64,000 nucleotides of DNA from Gammaproteobacteria bacterium (GCA_002746645.1 PDPU01000026.1:1-64000); one strand, 5' to 3'. Positions 47,216 to 58,463 are shown, counted from the first letter of the stretch. The notes: generated from the letters alone by a model not told the origin. A program made the numbers and translations.

Positions 47216-49959
47216 CAGGAATTCGCTCCCGGGCGTTCGCCTGCGGACAGGCGCGCCGCATCGGGTGAAACGGTGTCATCGAGGGTGGTGGCAGTGTCAT
47301 CCGGGCCGCCGGACCCGGAAGCCAGAGGTAGTTCCGGAGCGTCACTCCGGCGCCACAGCCGTGCGGCGTTCAGCACCACGAGCAGTGAACTCGAGGCCAT
47401 GCCGATGGCGGCGGCCCAGGGCGGCACGTGACCGCTGGCTGCAAGCGGGATGGCAATGACGTTGTAGAGCGCTGCCCAGGCAAGGTTCTGGCGCACGATG
47501 GAAACCGTCTGACCTGCCGTCGTCAGCAGTGCATCGATGGCGCCAAGGCTGCGGCGCAGCGACAGCACGTCGGCGGCATTGCGCGAGAGATCGCTCGCGT
47601 CGGCGACAGCCAGCGACACATCGGCGAGTGCCAGTACCGGTGCGTCGTTGAGTCCGTCGCCGATCATGAGCACTTTCCTGTCCGCTTGCTGCAGGCGCTC
47701 GACATAAGCCTGCTTGTCATCGGGCAACGCTTCCGCGGTAGATTCCTCGATACCGAGTTCTGCGGCCACGCGCTGGACTTCCGCACGGCGATCACCCGAG
47801 AGCAGGTGCAGCCGGAGCCCGCGTTCCCGGAGTGTTGCCACCAGCGTCTCGGCATCGGTGCGAATCCTGTCGGAGAAGAGAAATCGTGCCTCGGTGCGGA
47901 TGGTTCCGTCGGCATCCTCGTGTGTCAGCCAGACTTCGCTGCCGGCAGTGTCGATTCGTGCGTTATCGACGGTTATTCGGTCGTTATGCGCACGATTCCG
48001 AATATCGGTATCGGTATCGGTATCGGTATCGGTATCGGTATTGGCGTTGGCGTTGGCGTTGGCGTTGGCGTTGGCGTTGGCGTTGGCGTTGGCGTTGGCG
48101 TTGGCGTTGGCGTTGGCGTTGGCGTTGGCGCGGTTCGTATCTGCGCCAGTGAACGGGGCGGTGCCGAGCCGCCAGGTGCCGTCCCGTTCATCCGCCGCCA
48201 TCACGCCTTTGCCGGGGGTTTGCCGGGGGTGGTCGAATGCGAGCCCCCCGGGCAGCGAACCGGTGTCGGCAGCGGCCTCGCAGAGCGCGGTGGCCAGAGG
48301 ATGTGACGCATCACGATCGAGTTCGGCGGCGATGGCCAGCGCCGCGGTGCGATCGAGCGCGCCGTACAGCGTGACGTCATCGAGACGTGGTTTGCCTTCG
48401 GTGAGTGTGCCGGTCTTGTCGAAGACGACATCGGTGACTGCGGCCAGTGTTTCCAGCACGTGCCCGCGGGTGACGAGGATGCGCCGTCGCAGCAAGGATC
48501 CGCTGGCCGCGGCAATCGCGGCGGGTGTTGCCAGCGACAGTGCACAGGGGCAGGAAACCACCATGACCGTGATGGCGATTTCGAGCGCGCGTGCGGGGCC
48601 TTCCGGCCACCAGTAGATGGCAACGCCGATCGAGATCAGCAGTACCGTCGCCACGAATACGGATGCCACCCGATCGGCGAGGCGCGCGAGTGCGGGTTTC
48701 GCTTCGGCTCCGCGTGCGATCAGGCGGTCGATGACCGAGGCGGTGCTGTCGCTCTGCGAACGCAATACGGACAGCTCGAGCGCCGATTCGGCCAACAGCG
48801 CGCCACCCGGAATGTCGTCGCCGGGAGCCACTGGCAGCAGTCGGCTTTCGCCGCTGAGCAGGGAAAGATCCACCGCGCCCTCGCCACGCACGACACGCGC
48901 ATCCACCGGTACGCGTGCACCTGCTTCCACGGCGATGCACTCGCCTTTCACGAGGCGTATGGCGGGTACCTGTTCACGTTCGCCGTCATCATGGATGCGC
49001 GTTGCGCTCTCGGGCACGGCGGTGGCAATGTCGTCGATGCTGCGCATGGCACGCCGGCGTATGCGCCACTCGATGTACCGTGCGCCGAGCAGCAGAAACA
49101 CGAACATGGTGACCGAATCGAACCAGGTTTCACCCTGGCCCGTCACCGTGGCGACGACGCTGGCCGTGAAGGCAACCAGCAGCGCAATCGAGACGGGTAC
49201 GTCCATGCCTGCGTGACCACGACGCAGGTCACGCCAGGCGCCGGCAAGGAAGGGTTGAGCGGCATACAGGACGACCGGTGTGGTCAGCACCAGACTCGCC
49301 CAGCGGAGCAGCCGGAGGAAGCCCTCGCCGATGTCGCCATCGCCGGCAATGTAGCCGGGCAGTGCGTACATCATCACCTGCATCATGCCGATGCCCGCCA
49401 CGAACAAGCGGCGCAGGAACTGACGCGATTCGGCCTGTAACTGAAGTTCGCGCGCCGCTGCATCGAAGGGCAGGGCCGAATAGCCGATGGTGGCGATGCG
49501 GCGGATGAGGTCGGATACGGCAAGGCGTTCGGGGTCGAAGCGCACCCGTCCACGCGAGGTGGCGTAGTTGATGTTGACTGCCTGTACCCCGTCGAGCTTG
49601 TCGATCGAGCGTTCGAGCAGCCACACACAGGCGCCGCAGCGCATGCCCTGAATGCCGAGGTCGATGTCGACGAGTTCGTCGGCGGGCTTGAGGTAGCGTT
49701 CGGCCACCAAGGGGTCGTCGTATACCGACAGGGCATCCAGCGCCGACGCGAGTTCCTCGGGCGGCGTGCCGAGCACGGCGAAATCGGTGCGAAAACGGTA
49801 GTAGTCGTCGAGACCCGCGTCGATGATCGCCGCCATGACCGCCTGGCAACCGATGCAGCAGAGCTCGCGCGACTCGCCTTCGAACAGGATGTCGAAACGG
49901 GTACCGGGCACCAGCGGCTCGCCGCAGTGGAAACACCGGCCTGTTGCGGGGGTCAGCAT
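47215..49959 (-). CDS. ccoI: Copper-translocating P-type ATPase for cbb3 oxidase (CcoI/FixI)
   Basis: CcoI exports copper for insertion into cbb3 oxidase. Starting at ATG 49959 the protein is 914 aa, longer than usual. An N-terminal zinc-finger-like segment (CFHCGEPL and CCIGCQAV) precedes a metal-binding domain with GMRCGAC (near residue 107). The membrane CPC motif is in SCPCALSLATP (about 468-470), the phosphorylation site is DKTGT (514-518) and the hinge is GDGLNDAP (about 766). The extra length is a perfect hexamer-encoded Asn-Ala/Thr-Asp repeat at residues about 611-653, inside the nucleotide-binding domain. It is transcribed together with ccoS. Confidence 0.93.
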   Translation of the reverse strand: MLTPATGRCFHCGEPLVPGTRFDILFEGESRELCCIGCQAVMAAIIDAGLDDYYRFRTDFAVLGTPPEELASALDALSVYDDPLVAERYLKPADELVDIDLGIQGMRCGACVWLLERSIDKLDGVQAVNINYATSRGRVRFDPERLAVSDLIRRIATIGYSALPFDAAARELQLQAESRQFLRRLFVAGIGMMQVMMYALPGYIAGDGDIGEGFLRLLRWASLVLTTPVVLYAAQPFLAGAWRDLRRGHAGMDVPVSIALLVAFTASVVATVTGQGETWFDSVTMFVFLLLGARYIEWRIRRRAMRSIDDIATAVPESATRIHDDGEREQVPAIRLVKGECIAVEAGARVPVDARVVRGEGAVDLSLLSGESRLLPVAPGDDIPGGALLAESALELSVLRSQSDSTASVIDRLIARGAEAKPALARLADRVASVFVATVLLISIGVAIYWWPEGPARALEIAITVMVVSCPCALSLATPAAIAAASGSLLRRRILVTRGHVLETLAAVTDVVFDKTGTLTEGKPRLDDVTLYGALDRTAALAIAAELDRDASHPLATALCEAAADTGSLPGGLAFDHPRQTPGKGVMAADERDGTWRLGTAPFTGADTNRANANANANANANANANANANANANANANANTDTDTDTDTDTDIRNRAHNDRITVDNARIDTAGSEVWLTHEDADGTIRTEARFLFSDRIRTDAETLVATLRERGLRLHLLSGDRRAEVQRVAAELGIEESTAEALPDDKQAYVERLQQADRKVLMIGDGLNDAPVLALADVSLAVADASDLSRNAADVLSLRRSLGAIDALLTTAGQTVSIVRQNLAWAALYNVIAIPLAASGHVPPWAAAIGMASSSLLVVLNAARLWRRSDAPELPLASGSGGPDDTATTLDDTVSPDAARLSAGERPGANS
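48003..48128. repeat. Two fused hexanucleotide arrays inside ccoI
   Basis: Six perfect TATCGG copies (48003-48038), one transitional TATTGG-type unit and fourteen perfect CGTTGG copies (48045-48128) lie end to end. On the minus strand they encode an Asn-Ala run followed by a Thr-Asp run. The two arrays differ by point changes that were each amplified. The location is a loop of the ATP-binding domain, between the phosphorylation site and the hinge motif. Confidence 0.96.
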
Positions 49960-49984
49960 GTCGGCAGGCCCTGGTGAGCGGTGA

Positions 49985-50881
49985 TCAAGGCAGGTGGGAA
50001 CAGAGTTCGCCGAGTATCGGAATCGACAGCGCCGTTTCGCTGCGCAGGAAACCGAGGATACCGAAGGCGGCGACCACGAAGCCGGCCGCAAGACGCACGC
50101 CCGGGCGCCTGAGCCAGCTTGCGAGCGAGCTGGCGGCGAGACTCATGGCGAGGAGATTCGGCAGGGTGCCGAGTCCGAAGGTCAGCATCAGCAGTGCGCC
50201 GTTGCCGGCACTGCCACTGCCAAGGGCGGCAACCAGTACACCGTAGACGAGACCACAGGGCACGAGACCCCAGAGCGCGCCGGTGGCCACGCTGGCCAGC
50301 AGGCCGGGGCGCTGCAGCCAGCGGGTAGCCGCAGGTGCGATGGGTTGCCAGAATGCCTGCCCGAGGCGCTCGATCCAGAGGCCGAGTCGTCGCCAGCCGG
50401 CGAGGTAGAGCCCCATCAGAACCAGCAGGAGATTGGTGAAGGTGAAGGCTGCCTGTTGCACGGGCAGCGTGGAATCGATCAGGAAGGGCAGGCTGCCCAC
50501 CGAGCCGACGGCTGCGCCGAGTGCGGTATAGGTGGACAGGCGACCGAGGTTGTAGCCGAGCGCCGTACCCACCTGCCGCCAGGCGAGCGCCGGGAGTGCC
50601 TGTTGCGGCAATGACAGGGCAACGTTGCCGGTGGGTCCGGTTGTTGCTGTACTGACTGGTGTTGCGCTAGCGTGGCTGACGAGGGCGTTGCCATGTGGTT
50701 TGCCCGTGATGCGAGACGTTGCTGCCGCAGTACGCAGGTCGCCAAGTGCCACCTGTTGTTCCGTGGCAGGGCGGCGATTCATCAGGCCGAGCGCGGCCAC
50801 GATGCCGCCACACATGCCCACGCAGTGTACGCCACCGAACAGACCGACCAGGAACACGCCCAGCAGGGTGGTTTCAATCAA
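49985..50881 (-). CDS. TauE/SafE-like (UreH-type) membrane protein of the cco cluster
   Basis: The 298-aa protein has about six membrane helices in two halves. The marker motifs are GGVHCVGMCGG near the N-terminus and GLVPCGLVYGVLVAAL in the second half. Both carry cysteines that suggest metal handling or thiol chemistry, as in DsbD/CcdA-like and copper-linked relatives. A poorly conserved linker (about residues 38-90) separates the first helix from the rest. The start is TTG at 50881, supported by AAGGT 8 bases upstream. Proteins of this type commonly neighbour ccoI and fnr. A copper-related role is inferred. Confidence 0.83.
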   Translation of the reverse strand: MIETTLLGVFLVGLFGGVHCVGMCGGIVAALGLMNRRPATEQQVALGDLRTAAATSRITGKPHGNALVSHASATPVSTATTGPTGNVALSLPQQALPALAWRQVGTALGYNLGRLSTYTALGAAVGSVGSLPFLIDSTLPVQQAAFTFTNLLLVLMGLYLAGWRRLGLWIERLGQAFWQPIAPAATRWLQRPGLLASVATGALWGLVPCGLVYGVLVAALGSGSAGNGALLMLTFGLGTLPNLLAMSLAASSLASWLRRPGVRLAAGFVVAAFGILGFLRSETALSIPILGELCSHLP

Positions 50882-50989
50882 TTGATTTACCTTGAGTTTT
50901 TTCTATTCTCTGGCGGGTTTTCAGTGTCTGGGTCCGATATCGTCGATCCCGTGGGCGAAAACACGACAGATTTCCATACCTGACTCCCC

Positions 50990-51030
50990 ACTATCGGCTA
51001 TTCTGAGCACTTTGCCTTGATTTGTATCAA
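50990..51030. promoter_or_regulatory. FNR box between the TauE-like gene and fnr
   Basis: TTGATTTGTATCAA at 51017-51030 is a perfect match to the FNR consensus TTGATNNNNATCAA. Read leftward, GATAGT at 50990-50995 follows after 21 bases, giving a class II promoter for the TauE-like gene, ccoI and ccoS. Read rightward, no -10 sits at the matching distance, so for fnr itself the site may act in autoregulation. Confidence 0.85.
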
Positions 51031-51048
51031 GAACATCGTCGACAGCTT

Positions 51049-51909
51049 GTGAACGTGCCCGTCAACAAACGCGACCCGGACAACAACAAACGCGACCCGA
51101 ACAAGGGTATCGTGCCCGAGTTCCTGTCCCATGCGGCGCAGCACTGTGCGAGCTGCGGCCTTCGGGAAATCTGTCTGCCATCGGGTCTGATGCCGGATGA
51201 ACAGGAGGTGCTGGCCACCCTGGTCGACAAGCGCCGACGGGTCGCTCGGGGCGATGTCCTGTTTCACCTCGGTGACGAATTCAGATCGCTGTACGCGGTG
51301 CGCACCGGCTTCTTCAAGAGCATTGTCGTCGGCGGCGATGAGCAGTCACAGATCGGCGGCTTTCATCTTTCCGGTGACATTCTCGGTTTCGACGGCATGG
51401 CGGAAGGCCGCTACGAGAGCGAAGTGCGCGCCATGGAGGACAGTGAGGTCTGCGTGATTCCCTATGACGGTCTCAGCGATCTTGCCATCCGGTTTCCACC
51501 ACTGCAGCGCCAGTTGCACCGCCTCATGAGCCGCGAAATCGTGCGTGAGCGAAGCGTGATGCTGCTCCTTGGCAGCATGCAGGCGGATCAGAAGGTGGCA
51601 GTGTTTCTGCTCGGCGTCGCCGAGCGCTATCGTCGTCTCGGCTATTCGGGCACCAGTTTCATTCTGCGCATGACGCGAGAGGAAATCGGCAGCTATCTCG
51701 GACTCAAGCTGGAAACCGTCTCGCGCCACCTTTCCGCCTTCGATCAGCAGGGACTCATCAGCATCGACAAGCGCGAGGTGATCCTGAAGGACCTCAACGC
51801 GTTGCAGCGTGTGGCGGGTTCGGCGATCGGTGCGGGCAGCGACGCGCCGGCGAACCGTACGGAATGGCTCGAATTCGTGAAGTGCAGTGATCATCCCGAG
51901 CTCAACTGA
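51049..51909 (+). CDS. fnr: FNR-family oxygen-responsive transcription regulator
   Basis: FNR/Anr senses oxygen through a 4Fe-4S cluster and controls anaerobic and microaerobic genes. The cluster ligands are visible: Cys33, Cys36 and Cys42 in CASCGLREIC, plus Cys135 in EVCVIPY. The CRP-type sensor domain and dimer helix are followed by the recognition helix in MTREEIGSYLGLKLETVSRHL. The start is uncertain. The frame is open to 51022, inside the FNR box, so I use GTG at 51049; GTGs at 51055 and 51111 are also possible. It has a C-terminal extension compared with the 244-250 aa family norm. Confidence 0.93.
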   Translation: MNVPVNKRDPDNNKRDPNKGIVPEFLSHAAQHCASCGLREICLPSGLMPDEQEVLATLVDKRRRVARGDVLFHLGDEFRSLYAVRTGFFKSIVVGGDEQSQIGGFHLSGDILGFDGMAEGRYESEVRAMEDSEVCVIPYDGLSDLAIRFPPLQRQLHRLMSREIVRERSVMLLLGSMQADQKVAVFLLGVAERYRRLGYSGTSFILRMTREEIGSYLGLKLETVSRHLSAFDQQGLISIDKREVILKDLNALQRVAGSAIGAGSDAPANRTEWLEFVKCSDHPELN

Positions 51910-52304
51910 GCAGAACCGGAGCCAGGCAGTGTCCGCATGGTGGCCAACCGAGCAGAACCGGATCCGGGTGGTATCCGCATGGCGGCTTCGCTGGTGATTC
52001 CGGTTGAAAACAGCCGTCGGTTGCGGTTCATGGTTCGATTGCGGCGTATGATCGGGGCGGTTACGGCGTATACTTCGCATTGATAGTCGTGCAGCAACAC
52101 CGCCTGGCGCCGCAGTGCCTGAGTGGTTTTCTGCGTTCCCGGTAGTTTCTTTCCATTGCGCCCGAACCGACGCCGGTCGATCATGAGCCCGACAGGGCTA
52201 CAGTCATTCGCGGCAGGCGCGACCCCGGATTTCCTGCGATCAACGCCATGGCCCTGCTCCGGCAGCGCGGCCATTCCGCGATGCGCCAATCATACGGACT
52301 CAAC
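51910..52304. other. Spacer between fnr and rhlE with a 42-bp-period repeat and long leader
   Basis: Two imperfect 36-base copies starting GAGCAGAACCGGA (51908-51943 and 51950-51985, period 42) begin at the fnr stop codon. A TATACT -10-like hexamer at 52069-52074 would give rhlE a leader of over 200 bases, though no good -35 is seen. Long leaders are common for cold-induced helicase genes. No coding region is convincing. Confidence 0.45.
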
Positions 52305-53741
52305 ATGTCATTCGATTCACTCGGGCTGCGCCCCGAGATTCTCGCCGCCATCACCGACGAAGGTTACGACACACCAACCCCCATACAGCTGAAGGCCATC
52401 CCGCTCATTCTCGGCGGCTCCGATCTCATGGCCAGTGCCCAGACCGGCACTGGCAAGACGGCGGCCTTCACCTTGCCGATGCTACATCGACTGAGCCAGG
52501 GAGAAACTCCTGAGTCGGCCGGTCGTGACCAGGAAGGCGGGCAAGGCCGGCACACTGCGCAACGCCACAAGGGGCGTCGGCCCATCCGTGCCCTCGTGCT
52601 CACGCCCACGCGCGAGCTTGCCGCTCAGGTCGGCGAGAACGTCGCGGCCTATGGTCGTTATCTGCAACTCCGGAGCACCATCGTTTTCGGTGGCGTCAAC
52701 ATCAATCCGCAGATCCAGGAACTGAAACGCGGTGTCGATATTCTCGTGGCCACGCCGGGCCGGCTCCTCGATCATGCCTCTCAGGGCAATCTCGACCTCT
52801 CGACCGTCGAATACCTGGTGTTCGACGAGGCCGATCGCATGCTCGACATGGGTTTCATACACGACATCAAGCGAGTGCTGAAGCTACTGCCCGACAATGC
52901 CGATCGTCAGAATCTTCTGTTTTCGGCCACCTTTTCGAAAGAGATTCGTGCGCTGGCCGATCGTCTGCTCGACTCGCCCGAGCGTGTCGAAGTGTCTCCG
53001 AGCAACCGTGCGGCCGAGCGTGTCACTCAGGCGGTGTACCGGGTGGAAAAGAGTCGCAAGCGTGCCCTTCTCAGTACGCTCATTCGTGAAGACCAGTGGT
53101 CGCAGGTGCTCGTCTTCATGCGTACCAAGCATGGCGCCAACCGTCTGGCACAGCAGCTCGAACGCGACGGCATCACTGCCATGGCCATTCATGGCAACAA
53201 GAGCCAGTCGGCGCGTACGCGCGCGCTTGCCGCCTTCAAGGCCGGAGAGTTGACCGCGCTCGTTGCTACCGACATCGCTGCACGCGGGCTCGACATCGAT
53301 CAGCTGCCGCATGTCGTCAACTACGAGTTGCCCAATGTGCCGGCCGACTACGTGCATCGCATCGGTCGTACCGCACGGGCCGGGCGCGAAGGTGAAGCGG
53401 TATCGCTGGTCAGCGGCGATGAATCCGGATTGCTGCGTGACATCGAACGGTTGCTGGGTAACAAGGTGCCGGTGCGTGAGCGTGACGGCTTCGAACCCGG
53501 CGACGCAGCAGCGGCTGCCGCAGGCGACAAGGCACCTTGCAACAAGTCGCGTGGCGACAAAGCGCGCGGCGACAAGGCGCGTGGCGACAAGGCGCGTGGC
53601 GACAAGGCGCGTGGCGACAAGGCGCGTGGCGACAAAGCGCGTGGCAATACTTCCGGCAAGGCTGACACCGGGGGCAGGAGCAACTCGCGGTCACGTCGGC
53701 GACGTCGCAACGCGGCGGGATCGGCGGCACAGGGCGCGTGA
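52305..53741 (+). CDS. rhlE: DEAD-box RNA helicase (RhlE type)
   Basis: The protein starts [20 protein letters not shown], the usual RhlE opening with the Q motif TPIQLKAIP. Walker A AQTGTGKT is near residues 45-52, DEAD is at 174-177, SAT is in [11 protein letters not shown] and HRIGRTAR lies in domain two. The roughly 70-residue C-terminal tail is basic and contains a six-fold RGDKA repeat plus an Arg/Ser-rich end, probably an RNA-binding extension. The length is 478 aa. Such helicases unwind RNA during ribosome assembly and mRNA decay. Confidence 0.92.
   Translation: MSFDSLGLRPEILAAITDEGYDTPTPIQLKAIPLILGGSDLMASAQTGTGKTAAFTLPMLHRLSQGETPESAGRDQEGGQGRHTAQRHKGRRPIRALVLTPTRELAAQVGENVAAYGRYLQLRSTIVFGGVNINPQIQELKRGVDILVATPGRLLDHASQGNLDLSTVEYLVFDEADRMLDMGFIHDIKRVLKLLPDNADRQNLLFSATFSKEIRALADRLLDSPERVEVSPSNRAAERVTQAVYRVEKSRKRALLSTLIREDQWSQVLVFMRTKHGANRLAQQLERDGITAMAIHGNKSQSARTRALAAFKAGELTALVATDIAARGLDIDQLPHVVNYELPNVPADYVHRIGRTARAGREGEAVSLVSGDESGLLRDIERLLGNKVPVRERDGFEPGDAAAAAAGDKAPCNKSRGDKARGDKARGDKARGDKARGDKARGDKARGNTSGKADTGGRSNSRSRRRRRNAAGSAAQGA
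53551..53640. repeat. 15-bp tandem repeat in the rhlE tail, six copies
   Basis: Six consecutive copies of GTGGCGACAAGGCGC, with only single-base differences, encode the pentapeptide repeat RGDKA. The array lengthens the basic, disordered tail of the helicase in five-residue steps. Confidence 0.95.
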
Positions 53742-53797
53742 CCCCGACCGGCGTGTGAACTGCTGTTGGCGGCGCCGGCGCGCGTTCGGCGTGAAGC

Positions 53798-54856
53798 CTA
53801 GCGTGCGCTGAGTTCCCGCACCGCTTTCACCATCATTCCGAGATGCTCCGGATTCACGTGCTGGTGAATGCCGTGTCCGAGGTTGAATACGTGCCCGGGA
53901 CCGTCTCCGTAGCTTTCGAGCACGCGCTGCACGTGTGTACGAATGGTGGTTTCGTCGCCATAGAGCACCGAGGGGTCGAGGTTGCCCTGCAGGGCCACGC
54001 GATCGCGCGTGAGCCTTCGCGCATCGGCAAGGTCGGTGGTCCAGTCGACGCCAAGTCCGTCGCAGCCGGTGTCGGCCATGATGTCGAGCCACTGGCCGCC
54101 GTTTCGGGTAAACAGCACCACGGGCACCTTGCGGCCCTCGTTCTCGCGGGTGAGGCCGTCGACGATGCGCTGCATATAGGCCAGCGAAAACTCGCGGTAG
54201 TCGTCGGGTGAGAGCGCGCCGCCCCAGGTGTCGAAAACCATTGCGGCCTGAGCGCCCGCAGCGATCTGAGCGTTGAGGTAGTCGGTCACCGCCGTGGCGA
54301 GTCTGGCGAGCAGCGCGTGCATGCTGTCGGGGTCGGAAAAGCGGAGGCCCTTGATCCGGTGGAAGTCCTTGCTGCCACCGCCTTCGACCATGTAGGTGGC
54401 GACGGTCCAGGGACTGCCGGAAAACCCGATCAGTGGCACCGAGCCATCGAGTTCACGGCGAATCAGCGCAACGGCATCCATGACGTAGCGAAGATCGTCG
54501 TTCGCATCGATGGCGGGCAGGGCGTCGATATCGGCACGGTTCCGCAGCGGACGTTCGAACTTCGGTCCTTCGCCGGCGACGAAGTGCAGCCCGAGGCCCA
54601 TGGCGTCGGGAATGGTGAGGATGTCGGAAAACAGGATTGCGGCATCGAGGCCGAAGCGACGGATCGGCTGCAGGGTAACCTCGCAGGCGAGTTCGGGCGT
54701 GCTGCAGAGGGTCATGAAGTCGCCGGCCTGCTGGCGTACGTCGAGGTACTCGGGCAGGTATCGTCCTGCCTGGCGCATGACCCATACCGGCGTGCGTTCC
54801 ACCGGCTGGCGTGCGAGGGCTCTGAGGTACAGGTCGTTCTTCAGTTCGGCGGGCAT
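53798..54856 (-). CDS. hemE: Uroporphyrinogen decarboxylase
   Basis: HemE converts uroporphyrinogen III to coproporphyrinogen III in haem synthesis. Family signatures are clear: [20 protein letters not shown] near the N-terminus, containing the substrate-binding RQAGR, then [36 protein letters not shown] and the C-terminal [15 protein letters not shown]. The length of 352 aa is normal. It lies 116 bases after gltD in the same direction, matching the common gltD-hemE order. Confidence 0.96.
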   Translation of the reverse strand: MPAELKNDLYLRALARQPVERTPVWVMRQAGRYLPEYLDVRQQAGDFMTLCSTPELACEVTLQPIRRFGLDAAILFSDILTIPDAMGLGLHFVAGEGPKFERPLRNRADIDALPAIDANDDLRYVMDAVALIRRELDGSVPLIGFSGSPWTVATYMVEGGGSKDFHRIKGLRFSDPDSMHALLARLATAVTDYLNAQIAAGAQAAMVFDTWGGALSPDDYREFSLAYMQRIVDGLTRENEGRKVPVVLFTRNGGQWLDIMADTGCDGLGVDWTTDLADARRLTRDRVALQGNLDPSVLYGDETTIRTHVQRVLESYGDGPGHVFNLGHGIHQHVNPEHLGMMVKAVRELSAR

Positions 54857-54972
54857 CGGCGGTGTTTCGGTTCCGGTACTGTTGGTGTGAGATCGGTCTG
54901 GCGGATGCCGGCAAGCAGGGGCGGGTGGTCAGTTTTCGGGGGCGTCCCTGCTGTTCGTTGACGACTCCGCTC

Positions 54973-56490
<1,518 letters not shown>

Positions 56491-56505
56491 TCACACGCCG
56501 CGGAC

Positions 56506-56955
56506 TCAGGCCCCCAGCCTGGATTTGATCATGGCGCTGATCGCGCCCATGTCGGCACGGCCCTGGACGGCAGGTTTGACCTTGCCCATGACCTTGCCCA
56601 TGTCCTTGATCGAGGTGGCTCCCGTGTCGGCGATTGCCGCTGCGACGATGGTGTCGATTTCCTCGTCCGAGAGGGCTTCGGGCAGATACTCCTGGATGAT
56701 GGCAGCCTCGGCTTCCTCGGTGGCGAGGAGGTCGTCGCGGCCCGCATCGCGGTACTGGGCGATGGATTCGCGCCGTTGCTTCATCATCCTGTCGAGCACT
56801 TCCATGACCTGCTGCTCGTCGAGTTCCACCCGCTCGTCGACCTCGCGGCGCTTGATGTCGGCCGATATCAGGCGCAGCGCAGCGAGGCGCGGCTTGTCGC
56901 CCGCCTTCATGGCCGACTTGATGTCGTCCATCAGTTTCTGGCGTGTGTCGCTCAT
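56506..56955 (-). CDS. GatB/YqeY domain protein
   Basis: The 149-aa protein matches the YqeY family, related to the tail domain of GatB: MKAGDKPRLAALRLISADIKRREVDER, QYRDAGRDDLLATEEAEAAI and the C-terminal KDMGKVMGKVKPAVQGRADMGAISAMIKSRL. Its function is not well established; a role in tRNA-dependent processes has been suggested. It follows rpsU in the same direction, the usual arrangement. Confidence 0.92.
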   Translation of the reverse strand: MSDTRQKLMDDIKSAMKAGDKPRLAALRLISADIKRREVDERVELDEQQVMEVLDRMMKQRRESIAQYRDAGRDDLLATEEAEAAIIQEYLPEALSDEEIDTIVAAAIADTGATSIKDMGKVMGKVKPAVQGRADMGAISAMIKSRLGA

Positions 56956-57048
56956 GGTTGCACGGGGTCCGGTGCAGAACTCGGTTCCGCCGGGGCACTG
57001 ACGGCCTTGCGGCAGGGTCGTTTCGGCAGGTTCGACAAGGACGAGAGG

Positions 57049-57264
57049 TCAGTACAGGCGTATGCGTCGTGAGGTTTCCTTCGACACCTTCTTCTGGTGA
57101 CGCTTGACCGCGGCTGCTGCCTTGCGCTTGCGCTCGGTGGTGGGCTTTTCGTAGAACTCGCGGCGGCGGGTTTCGGTCAGCACGCCGGCCTTCTCGCAGG
57201 AGCGCTTGAAGCGGCGCAGGGCCATTTCGAAGGGTTCGTTCTCTTTGACACGTACGGAGGGCAT
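57049..57264 (-). CDS. rpsU: 30S ribosomal protein S21
   Basis: The 71-aa basic protein starts [20 protein letters not shown] and has the S21 pattern [22 protein letters not shown]21 assists translation initiation on the small subunit. GAGGAGA precedes the ATG at a good distance. A strong promoter lies upstream. In many gammaproteobacteria dnaG and rpoD follow; here only the yqeY-like gene does. Confidence 0.97.
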   Translation of the reverse strand: MPSVRVKENEPFEMALRRFKRSCEKAGVLTETRRREFYEKPTTERKRKAAAAVKRHQKKVSKETSRRIRLY

Positions 57265-57302
57265 TCGATCTCCTCAAGGTTGAAATTTCGGGACAGCCAA
57301 TC

Positions 57303-57332
57303 ATTATAGCGAGAAACACACCTGCCGTTCAA
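57303..57332 (-). promoter_or_regulatory. Sigma-70 promoter of rpsU
   Basis: On the minus strand TTGAAC (57327-57332) is followed after 18 bases by a perfect TATAAT (57303-57308), 38 bases before the rpsU start. It is one of the two perfect -10 hexamers I found in the window. Confidence 0.75.
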
Positions 57333-57369
57333 GCGCAAGCAGGCGAAGAAAAGCAGTAGCATTGGTCAG

Positions 57370-58458
57370 ATGATTGTCCTCGGCATCGAGTCTTCCTGCG
57401 ACGAAACCGGCCTTGCGCTCGTCAGTGCCGACCGAGGGCTCCTTGGTCACGCATTGTTCAGTCAGGTGGATCTGCACGCGCTCTATGGCGGGGTGGTGCC
57501 GGAACTCGCTTCGCGGGATCATGTGCGTCGCCTCGTGCCGCTGACCCGGCAGGTACTTGCAGACACCGGACTCGAACTCGAGGCTGTCGATGCGGTGGCC
57601 TACACCGCAGGCCCGGGCCTGGCCGGTGCGCTCCTGACGGGTGGCATGATGGGGGCCTCCCTGGCCTTCGCGCTCGGTCGCCCGGCGCTGGCCGTGCACC
57701 ATCTCGAGGGGCATCTGCTCGCGCCCATGCTCGAACCCGATCCACCTGCCTTTCCGTTTCTCTGTCTGCTCGTTTCGGGTGGGCACACGCAGCTCTTCGA
57801 CGTGCGCGCCCTCGGTGACTACGAACTCCTCGGTGAATCGATCGATGATGCCGCCGGCGAGGCTTTCGACAAGAGTGCCAAGGTGCTCGGCCTTGGTTAT
57901 CCGGGCGGACCGGCGCTGTCGCGGCTGGCGCAATCGGGCGATCCTGACGCAATTCATCTGCCGCGGCCGATGCTCGATCGACCCGGACTGGATTTCAGCT
58001 TCAGTGGCCTCAAGACGGCGCTGGTCACCCGCCATCGTGCCGGTCCCGCTGCAGGCACCGGAGAGGACGACTTCAAGGCCGACCTTGCCGCCGCACTGCA
58101 GGCAGCCGTGGTCGAGGTACTGGTGACGAAAACACGACGCGCGCTCGAGGTGACGGGGCGCGAACGCCTCGTGGTCTCGGGTGGGGTCAGCGCCAATGTG
58201 AAACTCCGCGATGCCATGGCGACGATGGCCGGGAAACAGGGTGTTGCCGTGTACTACCCACGTCTCGAGTTCTGCACCGACAACGGCGCCATGATCGCGC
58301 TGGCGGGTCTGCACCGACTCTCGCTGCAGGCGTCCGGGGCGGCCGCGACAGACGCAGCAACACAGGCCGCAACACACGGACAACGTTTGTCGGAGGCGTC
58401 GTCTCTGGCCGTCAGGGTGCGTCCACGCTGGCCTCTGACCGATATCGGTGTGCCCTGA
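57370..58458 (+). CDS. tsaD: tRNA N6-adenosine threonylcarbamoyltransferase
   Basis: TsaD transfers the threonylcarbamoyl group to A37 of ANN-reading tRNAs, acting with TsaB and TsaE. It starts [18 protein letters not shown]. The metal-binding histidines are in [11 protein letters not shown]. Further ASKHA-fold motifs are [26 protein letters not shown] and [14 protein letters not shown]. The length of 362 aa is slightly above the norm because of an Ala/Thr-rich stretch near the end. It is divergent from rpsU and convergent with plsY, a common arrangement. Confidence 0.96.
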   Translation: MIVLGIESSCDETGLALVSADRGLLGHALFSQVDLHALYGGVVPELASRDHVRRLVPLTRQVLADTGLELEAVDAVAYTAGPGLAGALLTGGMMGASLAFALGRPALAVHHLEGHLLAPMLEPDPPAFPFLCLLVSGGHTQLFDVRALGDYELLGESIDDAAGEAFDKSAKVLGLGYPGGPALSRLAQSGDPDAIHLPRPMLDRPGLDFSFSGLKTALVTRHRAGPAAGTGEDDFKADLAAALQAAVVEVLVTKTRRALEVTGRERLVVSGGVSANVKLRDAMATMAGKQGVAVYYPRLEFCTDNGAMIALAGLHRLSLQASGAAATDAATQAATHGQRLSEASSLAVRVRPRWPLTDIGVP

Positions 58459-58463
58459 AGGCG

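Noticed and set aside
47428..48616. Plus-strand frames opposite ccoI with Gly-Ile/Gly-Val or Ala-Leu runs
   Set aside because: They are translations of the hexamer arrays on the wrong strand; the minus-strand frame carries all P-type ATPase motifs.
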